Shown here: one piece after another, positions 14,114-26,555 of the stretch
How positions within the stretch are numbered: position 1 is the stretch's first letter
Layout: every line of letters begins with the position of its first letter
Origin: Stratiolaelaps scimitus
Taxonomy: Eukaryota; Arthropoda; Arachnida; Mesostigmata; Laelapidae
Assembly: GCA_019614645.1 (NCBI GenBank)
Contig: JABWDB010000047.1
Coordinates: 1,054,001-1,118,000, forward strand
Direction: 5' to 3'
DNA length: 64,000 bases
Program-made: the position numbers and the translations under genes
Notes under the pieces: model-generated
Databases searched by the model: none
Told to the model about the DNA's origin: nothing
The model's input: the letters and a program-made list of their open reading frames with translations, nothing else

Positions 14114-17100
14114 TTCTCCGCTCCATCTGCGGCGTAATTTGCGCAAGTGCCTCTCGACAGTGTTCAGCTCACGCAAGCGGGCTGCTTCCAACGTGAAACA
14201 TCCCAGCGTTTCAGCCGCCTTGGAAGGCGTCTCCTCGGTTCGCCATCCGACACTCAACCTAACGCCACAGGGCATTACAAGCAATCGCCATCTGCGTTGT
14301 CCATTCAATGGCGAATAGTTATCTCTGGTCGACAGTTCGAGTCGCGCCACGCGGCCCTTAATGTTGACGCAGCATCGGCCACGTCAACAGCAGCAGCACG
14401 AGATGGCCGTTTTCGCGTACAAACTCTCTTAAGGCCCAGCTGCCTGCGTCTTGCAACTGCTGCTGCCTCGCGACACTAAAATTCCATTACAACAATAATC
14501 CGCAATAATCCTTATTTGTGTGTGTGTGTGCATCTTTGCTTGTCCTCTCCCGTTCGCCACCGCGCACGGTGATCAACTTAAGCATACAGTACACGGTAAT
14601 ACCAATTAAGAGTTTGTATTTAACAGCACCACAGTCGTAGCGGCAACGAACAAGAGCAACGCAGCCGCCAATTCCGTTGAACTGATGCCCCCCCCCACCG
14701 GCTTCGCCGACCTGCCCCAAACGCCGATAACAGCATATGTAGAGCCCGGACGTTGTCGCCTCCTCAACGACCGCTTCGGGACGCTGACGATACTCTGGTC
14801 GCCGGACGAACAACAGCGAGGGGTGTCGAACGAACTCAATTGCTTGTCCTCTGTGTTCTCTCGAGATCATTCGTCATGACATAATAATGTTTTTATGCTG
14901 TTCCCCGCCACCCGTCGCGACTATTACTCGGCTGCGTCCACTACAACTACTACTAGTGCTTATACCTTGCAGACGTGCTGTAAGCATCGCTAAGCGCTGG
15001 CGTCTCGGCTGCTATTTTCGTGCAAGTTTTGTTTGCCACTCATCGAAACCGTATCGTTGCACCAGCAGCAGCAGCAGCACAAGAAGAAGAACAACTTGGA
15101 ACGTCGTAGGTCACCGTTGGCAAGGGAAAACGAGAGCGATGTGTTCCACTGAGTGACACATCCCTGTGTCACGGACACGCTGCGTGACAGAGGGAACGGG
15201 TCGTTGGGGCGTACTGTACTAGACGACAGAATTCGACAGTCGGTGCCGACAACGACAACGCCAGAGCGCACGCACAGTTCTGGGAGCTGCAGAAGCAGTA
15301 GCAGCAGCAATGACGACGGCGGAGGCGGCAACCTTCGAGGAGCTTCCGAGGAGCAGGGATCGACGCAGGACAGGAGAGTCGTTGCAAGTAAGACAGGGAA
15401 CGCTAGACAGCATGGACCACAGCACAAGTACATGACAGCACAGTGAAACGAAGAAAAAGGATGAGGGGGCCCCAACTATGCTCTCCTCTTCTACAATCGT
15501 TCAGCCGTGGGCTTCTGCTGCTTGGCCGCCTTGCTCGTGCTGCGCGTGCCGCTGAGGATGTGTTCCTATACTCTTTATCCGTTGTTCCATCCGATGTTCC
15601 CTCGTCGTAAGGTCGACACAGCTCGTATATGCAAAGCAGCAGACGATTGTGCCGACGTTGCCTTGCCGCCACTGCAAGTCGTAGTCTGCCGTGCAGGACA
15701 GTGGTACATTGCACGAGCAATGCTGCTAACGGCGGCAGCGGGAGCAGCAGCAGTTATAGCAGTGGTAGTATTGGAGTGGTGGGATATCGTTGCTGGCGTC
15801 TGTCTGCGCAGCAAGGTCGGATGGAACGGCCGCTTCGACCAACTTCACCATCGCCAGCCGTCACAACAGCATCCCGCGGAAGCTAGCGGGCACACGCCAG
15901 GCGTCGTCCACGCGGCGGACAGGCGCGTCATCTTTACGTGTGCTGTAATGTGGGCCATCGGGGCCTGGGGACGTGGCGGCCCCGGATCCAGGCTTCGGCG
16001 GGTGATGTACTCCTTCTTGTTCTTGTAGCGGATAACAAGAATTCTATGAGAACGGGAACAGTCGTCATAACGCTCAGTGGACGTACTGCACTACTGTATG
16101 ATATAGGCGATATAGCACGAAGGGCTGTTCTAAGAATGCCAGAGCCGTGGGCAACACTTCTCGAAATTGTACGTGAACTGTGTCCTCTCTGCCCCAGCAG
16201 CAGCAGGAGGCGAGCGGCGCAGCAGTAACGTCAACAGCCACGGCAATGACAGACAATGACAGTGTTCACTCTGGCCATTTCGGCCGTTCGGAGTCACACG
16301 CCGTACAACAGCAGAATCGCCGCGCATAATGAAATGTTGATGCAATCCCTATGTACGATCATAAAATGCGCCATATGGCTTGATACGCAAGGTCGTAGTT
16401 ATATGAAGTTTGAAAATCATAAACATATTGGCGCACGCACGTGCACACAAGGGAGACCATGTGTATGCCGAATTCGCGTTGTGTTCGTATGATGAGTCTC
16501 TATTAACCCTAAAAACCACTTTTGTTCAGTGCAGCTTAGCTGAGAGTCTAAGACGAGGTGTCACTGGGGGGAAATACATGTACCACGTGTGTCTGCAACT
16601 AACTGCTAATTTTGCATCTGCGCGTTTCAATGAAATTTAATCCAAGCATGATTGGGCCTAATTCACACATCTGTTTCATAGTGGCCATGTTAATAACATG
16701 ACCGACAAAAAAACCCACAGCTATTGACTACCCGAGTTGTAGAGTCACTATCAATGTTGAAATGGAAACTGGCACCATCGCTTAACACGAACTCTTCCGT
16801 CTAGTGAAAATACGTGAGTTTAACTAATCAATAAATGACGATAGAAAATGACGATGTCCGTCTTCGGATCTCCGTTTTCTGGCCGGAGACCAAAAGATAT
16901 TTCGAATACAAACGAACACCTACCCATATAAATCGTCACCTACTGGCGCTACACACAAACACCGTTAACCATTTTGGGTCGTCGTCGTCGTCATCCAGTG
17001 AACACTTCAGCTCCCGTGCTGTGGCCGTACACCTATATGACCAACTGTGTGACGAGTTGACGTGATTCGATGCGTGTGTGTGTGTGTGTGCGCAACTGTG

Positions 17101-17186
17101 CAATCATCACAATATGTAGCTATACTTAAATTGTGGATATATAATAGATCTGTACTATATACTACCTACCTATATGTTACGTACAT

Positions 17187-17231
17187 GTATATCTATATAT
17201 ATATATATATATCTATATCTATATATATATG
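17187..17231. repeat. (AT)n tract in the Shal intron
   Basis: An AT-dinucleotide run interrupted by a few C residues. It lies about 30 bases beyond the splice donor of the Shal exon on the Shal strand. Confidence 0.9.
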
Positions 17232-17261
17232 TGTGTGATTTAGTTGTAGAGGCGTACTCAC

Positions 17262-18376
17262 CCAAGTGTGGTCATGGTGACGATGGTGTACCAGAAAGCG
17301 GCCGGAATCGAGGTGAACTCGGTCTCCTCGACGTTCTTCTCGGCGTAGAACATGACAGTGGCGAAGATGATGATGGCCATGGCCAGCGAGAATACCAGGA
17401 AGCCCAGTTCGGACGCGCATGACTTGAGCGTATAGCCCAATATGCGCAGGCCCTGAGAGTGACGTGAAAATTTGAAGATACGGAAGACTCGGAATACACG
17501 AAGCGTCACAAACGCTCCCGACACATCGCCGTTGTCCTTAATGCCGAGCCCTATATAGTAGGGCATGATTGCTACGACGTCGATAACGCTCATCACCGAG
17601 CGGACAAATTTGCACCGCGCCGGCGCGGCGTACAACCGTAACAGATATTCCGCCGTGAAGATCATCACGCACGCGGTGTCCAGACAGAAGAAGGCAACCT
17701 TAAAGTTATCGCCGCAGGATTTCTTTTCGCCCGTCCCCGGATCAATACCACAGGGCACCGTTTCCACTACGTTGGCTCCGACCGACACGGCGATGAAAAA
17801 GCCGGTCACATAGTAGAACACCAGAGCTGCGGTACTGGTGTGTGGGTTTTCGAACGCTCTCCACATGCGCTGACGCAGGGTCGAGTTGGCCAGCTGGGTC
17901 TGCTCGTTCCCCTCCGACATCTTGTCGTCGAGCAGGCGTTCAGCATTCTCTCTCTTTCTGTCCCTATAATCCTCGTAGCAGCAGTCCCCAATCACGTCGG
18001 GGACGATACCGAAGAATGCTAGCTCCTCATCATACGACATTAAACATTCGTGCTTCGGGTAGTGCAGCTTGCCCGTCCGATAGTAGTTGAGGATATGCCG
18101 GAAGATGTCGGGATCCCGATCGAAGAAGTACTCCTTCGTCTCCTCGTCGTAGAAGAACTCGCGCTCATTCGAGCCGAGCAGGGTGTCGGGGAACTTCTCG
18201 ACGGTGTTTCGCCACGTCTCGAAGCGCCGGCCGGACACGTTGATGATGAACTTCTCATCTTCTTTTTTTCGCCGCTCGCGGGTCACTGGCGGCGCCGGCA
18301 ACGGATTGTTGGCAATTGGTACCCAGCCAATGGCCGCTGCCCGGGCGAACGGTAGCCACGCTGCTACCGATGCCAT
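17262..18376 (-). CDS. Shal: Shal/Kv4 A-type potassium channel, first coding exon (partial gene)
   Basis: Encodes the first 371 residues of a voltage-gated potassium channel of the Kv4 (Shal, KCND) family, the plasma-membrane channel that carries transient A-type current in neurons and muscle. The hydrophobic N-terminus ([12 protein letters not shown]) is the Kv4 segment that binds KChIP-type subunits. The T1 tetramerisation domain spans about residues 41-145 and carries the Kv4 zinc site as His105, Cys111, Cys132 and Cys133 (HX5CX20CC). Transmembrane segments are approximately S1 182-206, S2 225-248, S3 260-282, S4 289-312 ([20 protein letters not shown], with regularly spaced basic residues) and S5 321-345. 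The exon stops within the pore after TMTTLG, at a GTGAGT donor (17,261-17,256), splitting the glycine codon. Vertebrate Kv4 genes have an intron at the equivalent place. The rest of the filter, S6 and the C-terminus lie on exons not found here. The ATG has a good context (CAGCGATGG). Confidence 0.95.
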
Positions 18377-21300
18377 CGCTGTGCAGGTTGTGGTTGTTGT
18401 TGTTGTAGCAACAGCAGTAGGACGTCGGACCTGCGATTACGAGAACCGTGGGATTCTTCGACGATCGTGGAACCCCTTCTTTGGCTTGCTGGTATCTTTC
18501 GATCTGTTTCGATTAATTGTTGATACTTCTGTTGCTGGCTTTGATGATGCAAGATGCGTATCGAGTTACAATCATCAACTACAAGTTGGTATATATTGTA
18601 CTATATAAGTATATATATATGTGTGTATATATATATACTAGTAATTAGTGGTGATAATAATTATAGTCGTAGTTTGAAGTTGTTGTTGTTATTATTATTA
18701 TTGGTTACTCTTGATTTGTTCCGTCTCCTCCAGGATATATCTTTCCTCTCGAATTTCTTCGTCTTTCTCACCGACGAGGCACGAGAAATGTACTTTCGAT
18801 TATTTATTATTTGTATTTATGTCTAGAATGTCGTTTCTGCTTGTATACGGTTCGCTGAATCCGTCGGACAAACACGTGGGCAGCGCTGCAGCTACGGAAA
18901 GTCAGTCAGTCGCCGGAGAGAGGGGACGACACGTCGCTAGGCCTTAGCGTCGGCAGTGACGGCCAACAGAGATAGGCTCAGGGTAGGCGCTCCACCAACA
19001 AGCAGCAGGACACTGCTTCACCGGGCCGCGGTTTTATTTACTGGTGCATTTCACCCCCGCGCCCTGTTGTCCTCTGCCTTGCTTGTCCTGATCGTTGTTG
19101 CAGCGGTGGTGTAATGCCAGATGGAATATTTGTTTCCTTGCCACAACGAAGAATACGATTAGGAGCAACGTGGAAATTGCCGTAGATCGTCGTTCACTCA
19201 CCCCTGCGATGCCGACGTCTGCGACGCCAATCAGAGGAACCTATTTATTGCACTGCTGGACGACGACTGATGATGCTAGTTGTTGGTAGCTGTTGAAACA
19301 GCAGAATGGCCAAGCGCGTCACAACCTCTCTCTCTCTCGCTCTCTCGCTCACCTGCTTGTTTGGATGGTCGTGGGCGACTGGCAAACTTGAGACGACGAA
19401 TATTCAGTGAGGCCTGAATTGGGTAGCTTCGGCACAGGGGCAGAAGGCAGCCAAGAAGTTGAACGATGAAACATTCAAGCGGTCGTCGTTGTCTTCTTCA
19501 TAGCTTCGTCTTTGGTTGATTGCTGATAATAATAGCTGTGGTACGATGGGCTTTGCTTGCTGACGTTGTCGCAGTTGTCGCCGTTTATGGCAGCTGACCT
19601 GACGGTTATGGCGGGGGCAATAGCAGCGACACGAACACTCAGAAGTCGAACATGAGCCTCCTCCTCCGGTGATGCACGGAGGCATGTCGCTCGCCGGCCA
19701 CACTCCGTCGGCTTCGTGCCAACCCCCTTGACAGTGGTGGCGGCGGCGGCGGCGGCCGCGGTGGTCGAAACGATCACACTATTGGCTATACCACAACCTC
19801 AACTGCGACTGCAACAATCGTCTGCTTTGGCTCGTGCTGGTGATGATGCCCGCCTATGGTGGCATATCTCATCGATTATCAATCAATCACCGAGTTTAGT
19901 TCGACGGCGCAGGGTGGATATTCCGCCTTGTTGTAGTAGTGCCCGGTGACTGGTATATAGGGCAAATAGTTGCACGGCGGCTTTCGTAGCACGAACCTAA
20001 GCCCTCTCTGTTTCTAGCACGTTGTTCCTTGTTGTGCCACTCAATGCCGGCTCTTCGACAGCTCTTCGAACAGCTCCCTTTGCGCGCTGCTGCTATTCTA
20101 TAGCTTGTAATGCTTATTTTCTTTGGGCGTGGGCCTTCTTGGACTCTTCTTCCTCTCTCTCTCTCCTTCGTTCTAAGCTGGTTTGAGTTTCGTTTCGAGT
20201 ATATTTCGCGAGTATATTTTTATATTTATTTTTTCTTAAATCTATCACCTACAGCGGAGCGGGGTAGCTAGGCTGCGCTCGGGAGGGGAACGGCTCTCGG
20301 CGTCTGCTGCGGACGCGGAATCAACTTGTTCGATTCAATGCGGATGCGACAAAAATCCCTTGGTCCGCCTATAGGTCCCCTTGTTCGCTTGCGACGCCTA
20401 CGTTGGCTGTGGTGTTGCTCTAGTGTTCGCTTGGGCTTCGTTATTCCCAAGTTGCACAGGACAGGTACCCAAAATGTACCACCGCTTCTATACAAGAACA
20501 ATAATAATTGGAGCCGTCTATCGGGTGAGTACGCCTGCGCTCTATGCGATATGAGTTTTCCTGTACTTTGCAGCTAGGAGCGTTCACTGTGTCGCACTCC
20601 GATATCTCAGTAGGGGCTATTCAATAGGCTGCCGAATCAGATTGGCCGGATCGCCGGTATCCGAAACGCCTGCCGCGGCGAGTCTGACCCCACCCTTCAA
20701 GGTAACTCCTCGATCGGGCCAACCTGACGACGACCTCACGCTGATTCACCTAGTGAGCGTTGTGGCACTCTTAGCGCGTGGACGCTCCTTCTGCAAAGCA
20801 CCACAGCTGAGATTTGTCGACGTCGGGGGACGCTCCGGGCTAACCTTTCACAGGGACGGGCGTTGTTAACTTTTCGACTCGTAACTTTCCTCTCCTTCCT
20901 AAACTTCCTTCCTCGAATCCTTTCTCGGTGCACTCCGATTGATGTTTATCCGATCCGGACAGGATCAGGGATCAGGCGAAACTCGGAGTGTAGGATGTTC
21001 AGATGTTCTCAGGTCGGATTGGATGTCCCCACGTGCTTCGGATAGTGCTGCGGTTTTCTGCTCTGCTCTGCTCTCTCTCGTTGATATTTGTATCTTTCGC
21101 TAACACACACACACACACCCCTATTGAGTAGAGCAGATTGGTTTCCAAGCAGCTGGAAGCAGCTGGTTTCCGATCGTTGCAGGTTCACCGACGAAGCCTT
21201 TCGACGACACTTGTTCTTCTTGCGGTCTCAATATATAGCGATCAACGCATGCTCTCAGAACCCATGATCATAGCCGATCTCATAGGTGGCCCATATCGGG

Positions 21301-23534
21301 TTCGATAGCTCGTCGATATATCAAATTGATCGTTCGTCGTCGCACGTCAAGTGAACCTCCAGGTTGGGGACAGCAGGATTGCCTTCTTCAGCCGACTGCC
21401 TTCACTATGGACAGCTTTAGTAGCAATAGTAGTAGTAATTATAGTAGTAGTTATATCAGTAGAGTTGGTTTCAGTTGAGCAGTTAGTTGTAGTTGTATAA
21501 GATGGTCGACTGGTTGGTATATTATATCGTAATGATCTATCGAAATGTCGAATGATCTGACTAGTATCGTTTTCAAGGTTGGTTGCAGGGCGATTTGTAT
21601 TAGGAGGATGATGGTGGTGCTGGTGGTGATGATGATTATGGTGGTGATCGTTGTAGTTGTGATCGTTGAGAGAAGATGTTCTGCCTTGTGGTAGATAGTA
21701 CGCACGGAACATTGAATAGACAGCCCTGATATATCTCGCTCCCTCGGATAGAGCAGGCAAGTAGCAGTAACTATCTGGGTAGCAGGTAGTTTTGTAGTAG
21801 TAGTATTAGCGTCTATGCTGACTACTGGAGCACTTGACGTTGTTGTTGTTGCTGTTGCTGCTGCTGCTGCTGTCGTTGATGATGATGCAGAACGCACGAA
21901 ACGAGAGATTTATATCTCAGATCAGGTCGAAGGAATAAATCAGGCATTGGTGAGAAATCACTGATTGATCCATGATCATTGGCGATCTTCTTCCACAAAC
22001 TTTCACTTTTCACTAACGATTGATAATAATGACGACTTTCCTTCCACGCAGTCCACTTCTTCACAATCAACGATGACCACCCGTCATCGGGCTCGATCGC
22101 TCATCTCACGCACTCGCACACCGGTACACCATTAACGCCGCAAACAACACAACGGCGCACGTTTGATGTAATTGAGATATCAAAATTGGTGAAAACATGG
22201 GAATACACGTAGGAGAGGATAGGGAGAGGATTGGGGGGGACGGCGGCGGCGGCGGGGAGAAAAAAGGTAATGAATAATTAATTAATTATTCCTCACTCGG
22301 CGAAACAAACTGAGAGTCGTTCACAATCCGTTCACAATCAATGGGCAGAGAGTACTTCAATCAATAATGTTTAATCCATTTTGGGCAGAAAACAACATCA
22401 AATGCTTTGCGCACGTCAATGAACAGCAATTTGAAACTTCTTCACGGGGGCAATTGATCGATCGATCGACGCTGGTACGAACGAATGTGCATCGAGCAAC
22501 CGTGTATTTTCTTATCATTCTCTGTCGTGTGTTGCCTTTTCGATTGTTGTTGCTGGTATTGTTGTCGTCGTCTGCGTCGTCGTTGTTGTTGTTTAGTCGC
22601 TGAGTGATGTTGCTCCCGATGGTGACCTTGCCCCGATAGTGACCGCAGACGGGTACGACTGGAGTCGTGATCGAGGCCTGTTCAGGCCGTTACGCTAGTT
22701 TTGGGCGGCGTAGCGCCGCCACCACGCTTCGTCGGACGTCGTGCAACGCTTTGCGGCGTCCACCTCGAAGAACGTCGTCTATCTCTCGAGGCGGTAGCGC
22801 CGCAGCACATGCACAATGCCTACACGCACAAACACACGAGCACACAAACACACACACACGCACGCACACCTCCCCTCCGCGATGGCAACGCGCACACGGC
22901 GACTAAGGCCGAACACTACACTGAACAACGACCCCCCCCGTTCTGCCGCTTGGCCGGTGGTCGTCGCTCGGCTGCCGGCCCGTCCTCTTCGTTGGCAAGA
23001 CGGATAAAGAGACAAACGGACAGGCCTAGGGACGGACGCGAACGCAGCGATGACGACGTTGATGATTAATAATGATGATGATGTGGGTGATGTTGATGTT
23101 GATGATGATAGCAACAAGAATAACGCGATTCAAGTAACGCTTAAAACGCCAGCAAGTGTCAGGCGTCACTCGTTGTTCGTTTGGTCGCTCGGTTAGTCGG
23201 CTGTTGGCTTGGCTTGGCTTGGCCAGCCGGCGAGTCGGTCGGCCCAGCCAGCACAACCTTAGCTGGTGGTGGAGTTCGTTGCTGACCGATGGTCGAATCG
23301 ATGGCTTGCCGTTGTGGGCAGGCGGGCAGCCAGCCACCGGAGGCGCTGCTCAAGGGCTGCTGCTGCAGCCGCCGCTGCTGCTGCTCTGCTCCTGACCGGC
23401 AGCAACCTTTGCGACCGTGGCCACAACGTGGAGCCCGAGACCCGAGCCCGTAGCCCGGACGTTACGCCTGCTGCCGCCGGTTCGACCTCCGGCTTCTGTG
23501 GCCGTACTTTGGAGTGGTTGCGCCTGTTGTTATC

Positions 23535-23670
23535 GTTCTTGTGGTTGTTGTTGTTGTCTTGTTCTTGCTGTTGTTGCTGTTGTTGTTGTTGTGGCCGCCG
23601 CTACTACTGCTGCTGCCGCCGCTACTACTGCTGCTGCCGCCGTCGCTATACCTCTCTCTCTCTCTCTCTG
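23535..23670. repeat. TTG, CTG and CCG triplet tract plus CT run
   Basis: A mixed array: a TTG run, then alternating CTA/CTG/CCG blocks including a near-duplicate unit, then a CT dinucleotide run. All three plus-strand frames stay open as homopolymer-like leucine, cysteine or valine, as expected of a triplet repeat rather than a gene. Confidence 0.9.
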
Positions 23671-25921
23671 CGAACGGCGGCGGCAGCGTCGTCTTCTTCG
23701 TCGTCGAGTTGGGGCTGCAGCAACAGCAACGAAACGATGTTTAGCTACGGAACGGATCCGAATTGTGTAGCTGTCTCTCTGTGAGAGAAAGAGAGGGGGA
23801 GAGAGAGAGATCTGTTCCTCTCTCTCTCTCTCTCGCGCTATGCTTCTGTGTGCAAGAGCGGCTGAGGGGAGCTCCGTCAGCAGAATAGCAGGCGAGCTTG
23901 CCCGGATTCGTTCAACCAGTCCAATGTCAGCAGCGTTCGTTCAGCTTACCCAGTGGGCAACGGCAACTCAGCCACGGCGGAACGGCTGAAGGGGGGTTGC
24001 CGTGTGTGAGGGCTCGTGTGTGGCTGCTGCTGCTGCTGATGTTGCAGCCGCTCCTGCTGGCCTACGACAACGGCGGCGGCGGACGGAGTCCTTAGGGCAG
24101 TCAGGGGGTTGCAGGCAGCCCGAGCAGGGCTTGGGTGAGGGACTCACAATACGTTGTTACCCCACTCGGCCCAGGGCCACGCGGCAAGCGGTGAGTGAGC
24201 CAGCCCCAGCCAGCGAGCAAGCGGTCGGTCGAAGTAACCGACGGCACGGCACGGTGAGGCGGTCCAGTTGGACTCGACAGGCTGGTAGGCGGCAACCCCG
24301 AGCCGCGGGCGAGCTCCTGATGCACCTTCAGGCTCTGACCCGCACTATCCTGCGACCCTCACTTAGAGATAGGATAAACGTATCTGTGACCGACGGCGGC
24401 TACTGCTGCTGTTGCTGCCGCTGGCAGTCGAGTAGAGAGGTAAGCTAGACGCCGTTGTTGTCCGCTCGGCAATCGGCTCACGCACAAGCTTACGTACGAC
24501 GGGGCGACAATTGTGGCAGGGCAGCCTTCACCGGCTCGACGGACTCCGATGGATGTATCTGCTATTTCATCTGTGCTCGTTTACTGTTCGTTTACTGTCC
24601 GCCGGCGCAACGTCGCGTATCAACGAATCAGCCGTTTGTGCGTTTCGGCGGCTCGTGACAGCCGTCAGCGCCTGCCGAGCGGGAAACTGCAGATCCCCGT
24701 CGCGGACTCAGTTCGTCCGTTCCTCTCGTCCGAACCTCCTGACCCGTCCGCCTCTTTGTCAATCAGTCTGCCACGCAGCCAGAGACTCAGCGTTGGCTGC
24801 TACTCTGCTGTCCTGCTGCTCAGTGGCTGCTGCGTGACTTGACTCGCCGGTTGGCGCGCGGCTCTCGCACCGGCGTCGTCGGCAGCAGCAACAGCAGCAA
24901 CAGTGGCAGCACCGTTTAGAGAGCGCGTCGCTCAGACGATTTCGCCCGCTTGCCGCGGCTGGCGACGCCCGTCCTAAGTGGCGCGACACGCGAAACAACG
25001 CACACAGAGGTAGTAGACACAGCGTTGGCTTGGCTTCGTTTAACTTGACTTGGCCTCGCTGAGCCGTTAGACGCTATCCTCTACCGCTATTAACCACTCG
25101 TGTTGTGCGTCTCCTCGAACAACTGATCTCCTATGCTGGCTTTACTCTATGTCTGATTGCTGCTGCTGCTGCTGTTGTCCACCTCTCCTGTCGATTGTTT
25201 CGTGTGTATATGTGCGTATTATTATTGTTGTTGTTGTTGTTGTTGTGGCCAGCGGCAGTGCCTCAGCCGTCTACAGCCGATCACAACCAGCGCACGACAT
25301 CACCCTGCAGCCGACAGCAGAGCGGCAGAACCGTTGGTTGACACCGACACCGGGGGGACAACACACAACAGAAATAGATGTCCTGCCACAGTACGAGCCG
25401 ACGAGGGCACACCAGACCAGACCACTAGAACAGATCAGAGCAGAGTGGGTCTGGCTTCTCTTTCTCCTTCGCCTCCAGCTTCTGTTGTTGTCAGCGCGCC
25501 GTGTCTCTGAGGCCACCGGCGTAGGCTCGCTCTCAGTCTCGCTAGCCGGATCTCACTGCCGAGTCGGCCGTGGCTTGGCGGCCGATTGTCGCATGGGTTG
25601 CCACCGAACGGCCATCGCACATCGGTTGCAACTGAGCGTTGACTTTCTACAGCTTTTTTTTTGCAGCTGTGCAGCCGCCGCCTCTGCGCCCGCCGTTGCT
25701 GCTTCCTTTGCTAATGGTCGGTGACAGCGATCGTGCTGTGCTAGTTGCGGCTGTGGCCGTCGCTCGTCGACTTTTGTTGTTGCTGTTGTTGTGGTCCTCT
25801 TCCTCGTGATCTCTCCGTGTCTCGTGGCCGTTGGACTCTCTGACACGGCGTACGGTTGATTTGCTTGGTCACTTTCACCTCCTTGCTTCGGTTCCTGCCT
25901 TATTTTCTATTTTTCATATAT

Positions 25922-25982
25922 TTATACATATATATATATATATATATGTGTGTATATATATATACATATATGTATATAATAG
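25922..25982. repeat. (AT)n tract
   Basis: An AT-rich dinucleotide run interrupted by GTGTGT. It gives a spurious isoleucine/tyrosine frame on the plus strand. Confidence 0.9.
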
Positions 25983-26157
25983 GTATTTCGCAAGACCACT
26001 TTTTTTCACCGCACACTTGTTAGCGTCGTTTTGATCTCATCGACGTCGACCGTTCTCCGCGGCGGGACCTCTTCATTGCACAGAGCATTTTCGTCGACAC
26101 CGTCGCGTGTTGCTTTCTTTGAAAAACATGATTTCCACATGCGTCTCACATGGCACA

Positions 26158-26374
26158 CAGACAGACACACACACACACACAACAACAACAACAACAACAG
26201 GAACAACAACCGGGACCTCCTCCTTTTTATTCTTCACTGCACTCGTCCCCTTCAATTATTCCTGCTTCGAAGCTCTACGCTTCCTGGATTTGTTTCATGT
26301 TGTTGTTGTTGTGGTTGCTCTTGTTGTTGTTGTTGTTGTTTTATTATTATGGTGGTGGTGGTGGTGGTGGTGGT
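26158..26374. repeat. Compound microsatellites: AC, AAC, TTG, GGT
   Basis: Two clusters: an AC run followed by AAC units (26,163-26,200), then TTG units, a short ATT group and a GGT run (26,297-26,374). Flanking sequence is unremarkable. Confidence 0.9.
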
Positions 26375-26469
26375 ATCCTCTTTCATATTCGTTATTTTTA
26401 TCGATATTGCTTTGCTTCTATTTCACTTTCTTTGCACTCGCGCACTTTCACGAATTGCCGTCGTGGAAT

Positions 26470-26555
26470 ATTCGTAGCAGTCGTTGTCGTCGTCGTCGTC
26501 GTTATCGTTGTTGTTGTTGCTATTGTTGTTGTTGTTATCGTCGTCGTCGGCGTCG
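26470..26555. repeat. GTC/TTG triplet tract
   Basis: Runs of GTC, then TTG, then GTC again on the plus strand. Valine-rich frames across it are artefacts. Confidence 0.9.

Larger units (their letters stand above)
5102..17261. other. Non-coding stretch downstream of the Shal exon
   Basis: About 12 kb with no exon I can support. Low-complexity tracts occur at 11,401-11,420 (CT), 14,054-14,111 (CT then AT), 14,517-14,530 (GT) and 17,187-17,231 (AT). The long frames near 14,990-15,475 and 15,507-16,028 overlap each other on opposite strands and show no known domain. If Shal is intact, its next exon should lie below 17,262, yet I did not find a block encoding the rest of the pore. This suggests the stretch is part of a long Shal intron. 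Confidence 0.5.

Noticed and set aside
14990..15475. 161-codon minus-strand frame
   Set aside because: Serine, leucine and cysteine runs derived from CAG/AAG repeats; opposite strand also open.
15507..16028. 173-codon plus-strand frame with hydrophobic alanine-rich part
   Set aside because: Overlapped by open minus-strand frames in the same GC-rich repeat context; no recognisable family.
23266..23784. 172-codon plus-strand frame
   Set aside because: Spans the TTG/CTG/CCG array, which keeps all frames open artificially.
25149..25724. 191-codon plus-strand frame
   Set aside because: Open because of CTG/TTG repeats; other frames on both strands are equally open and there is no domain.
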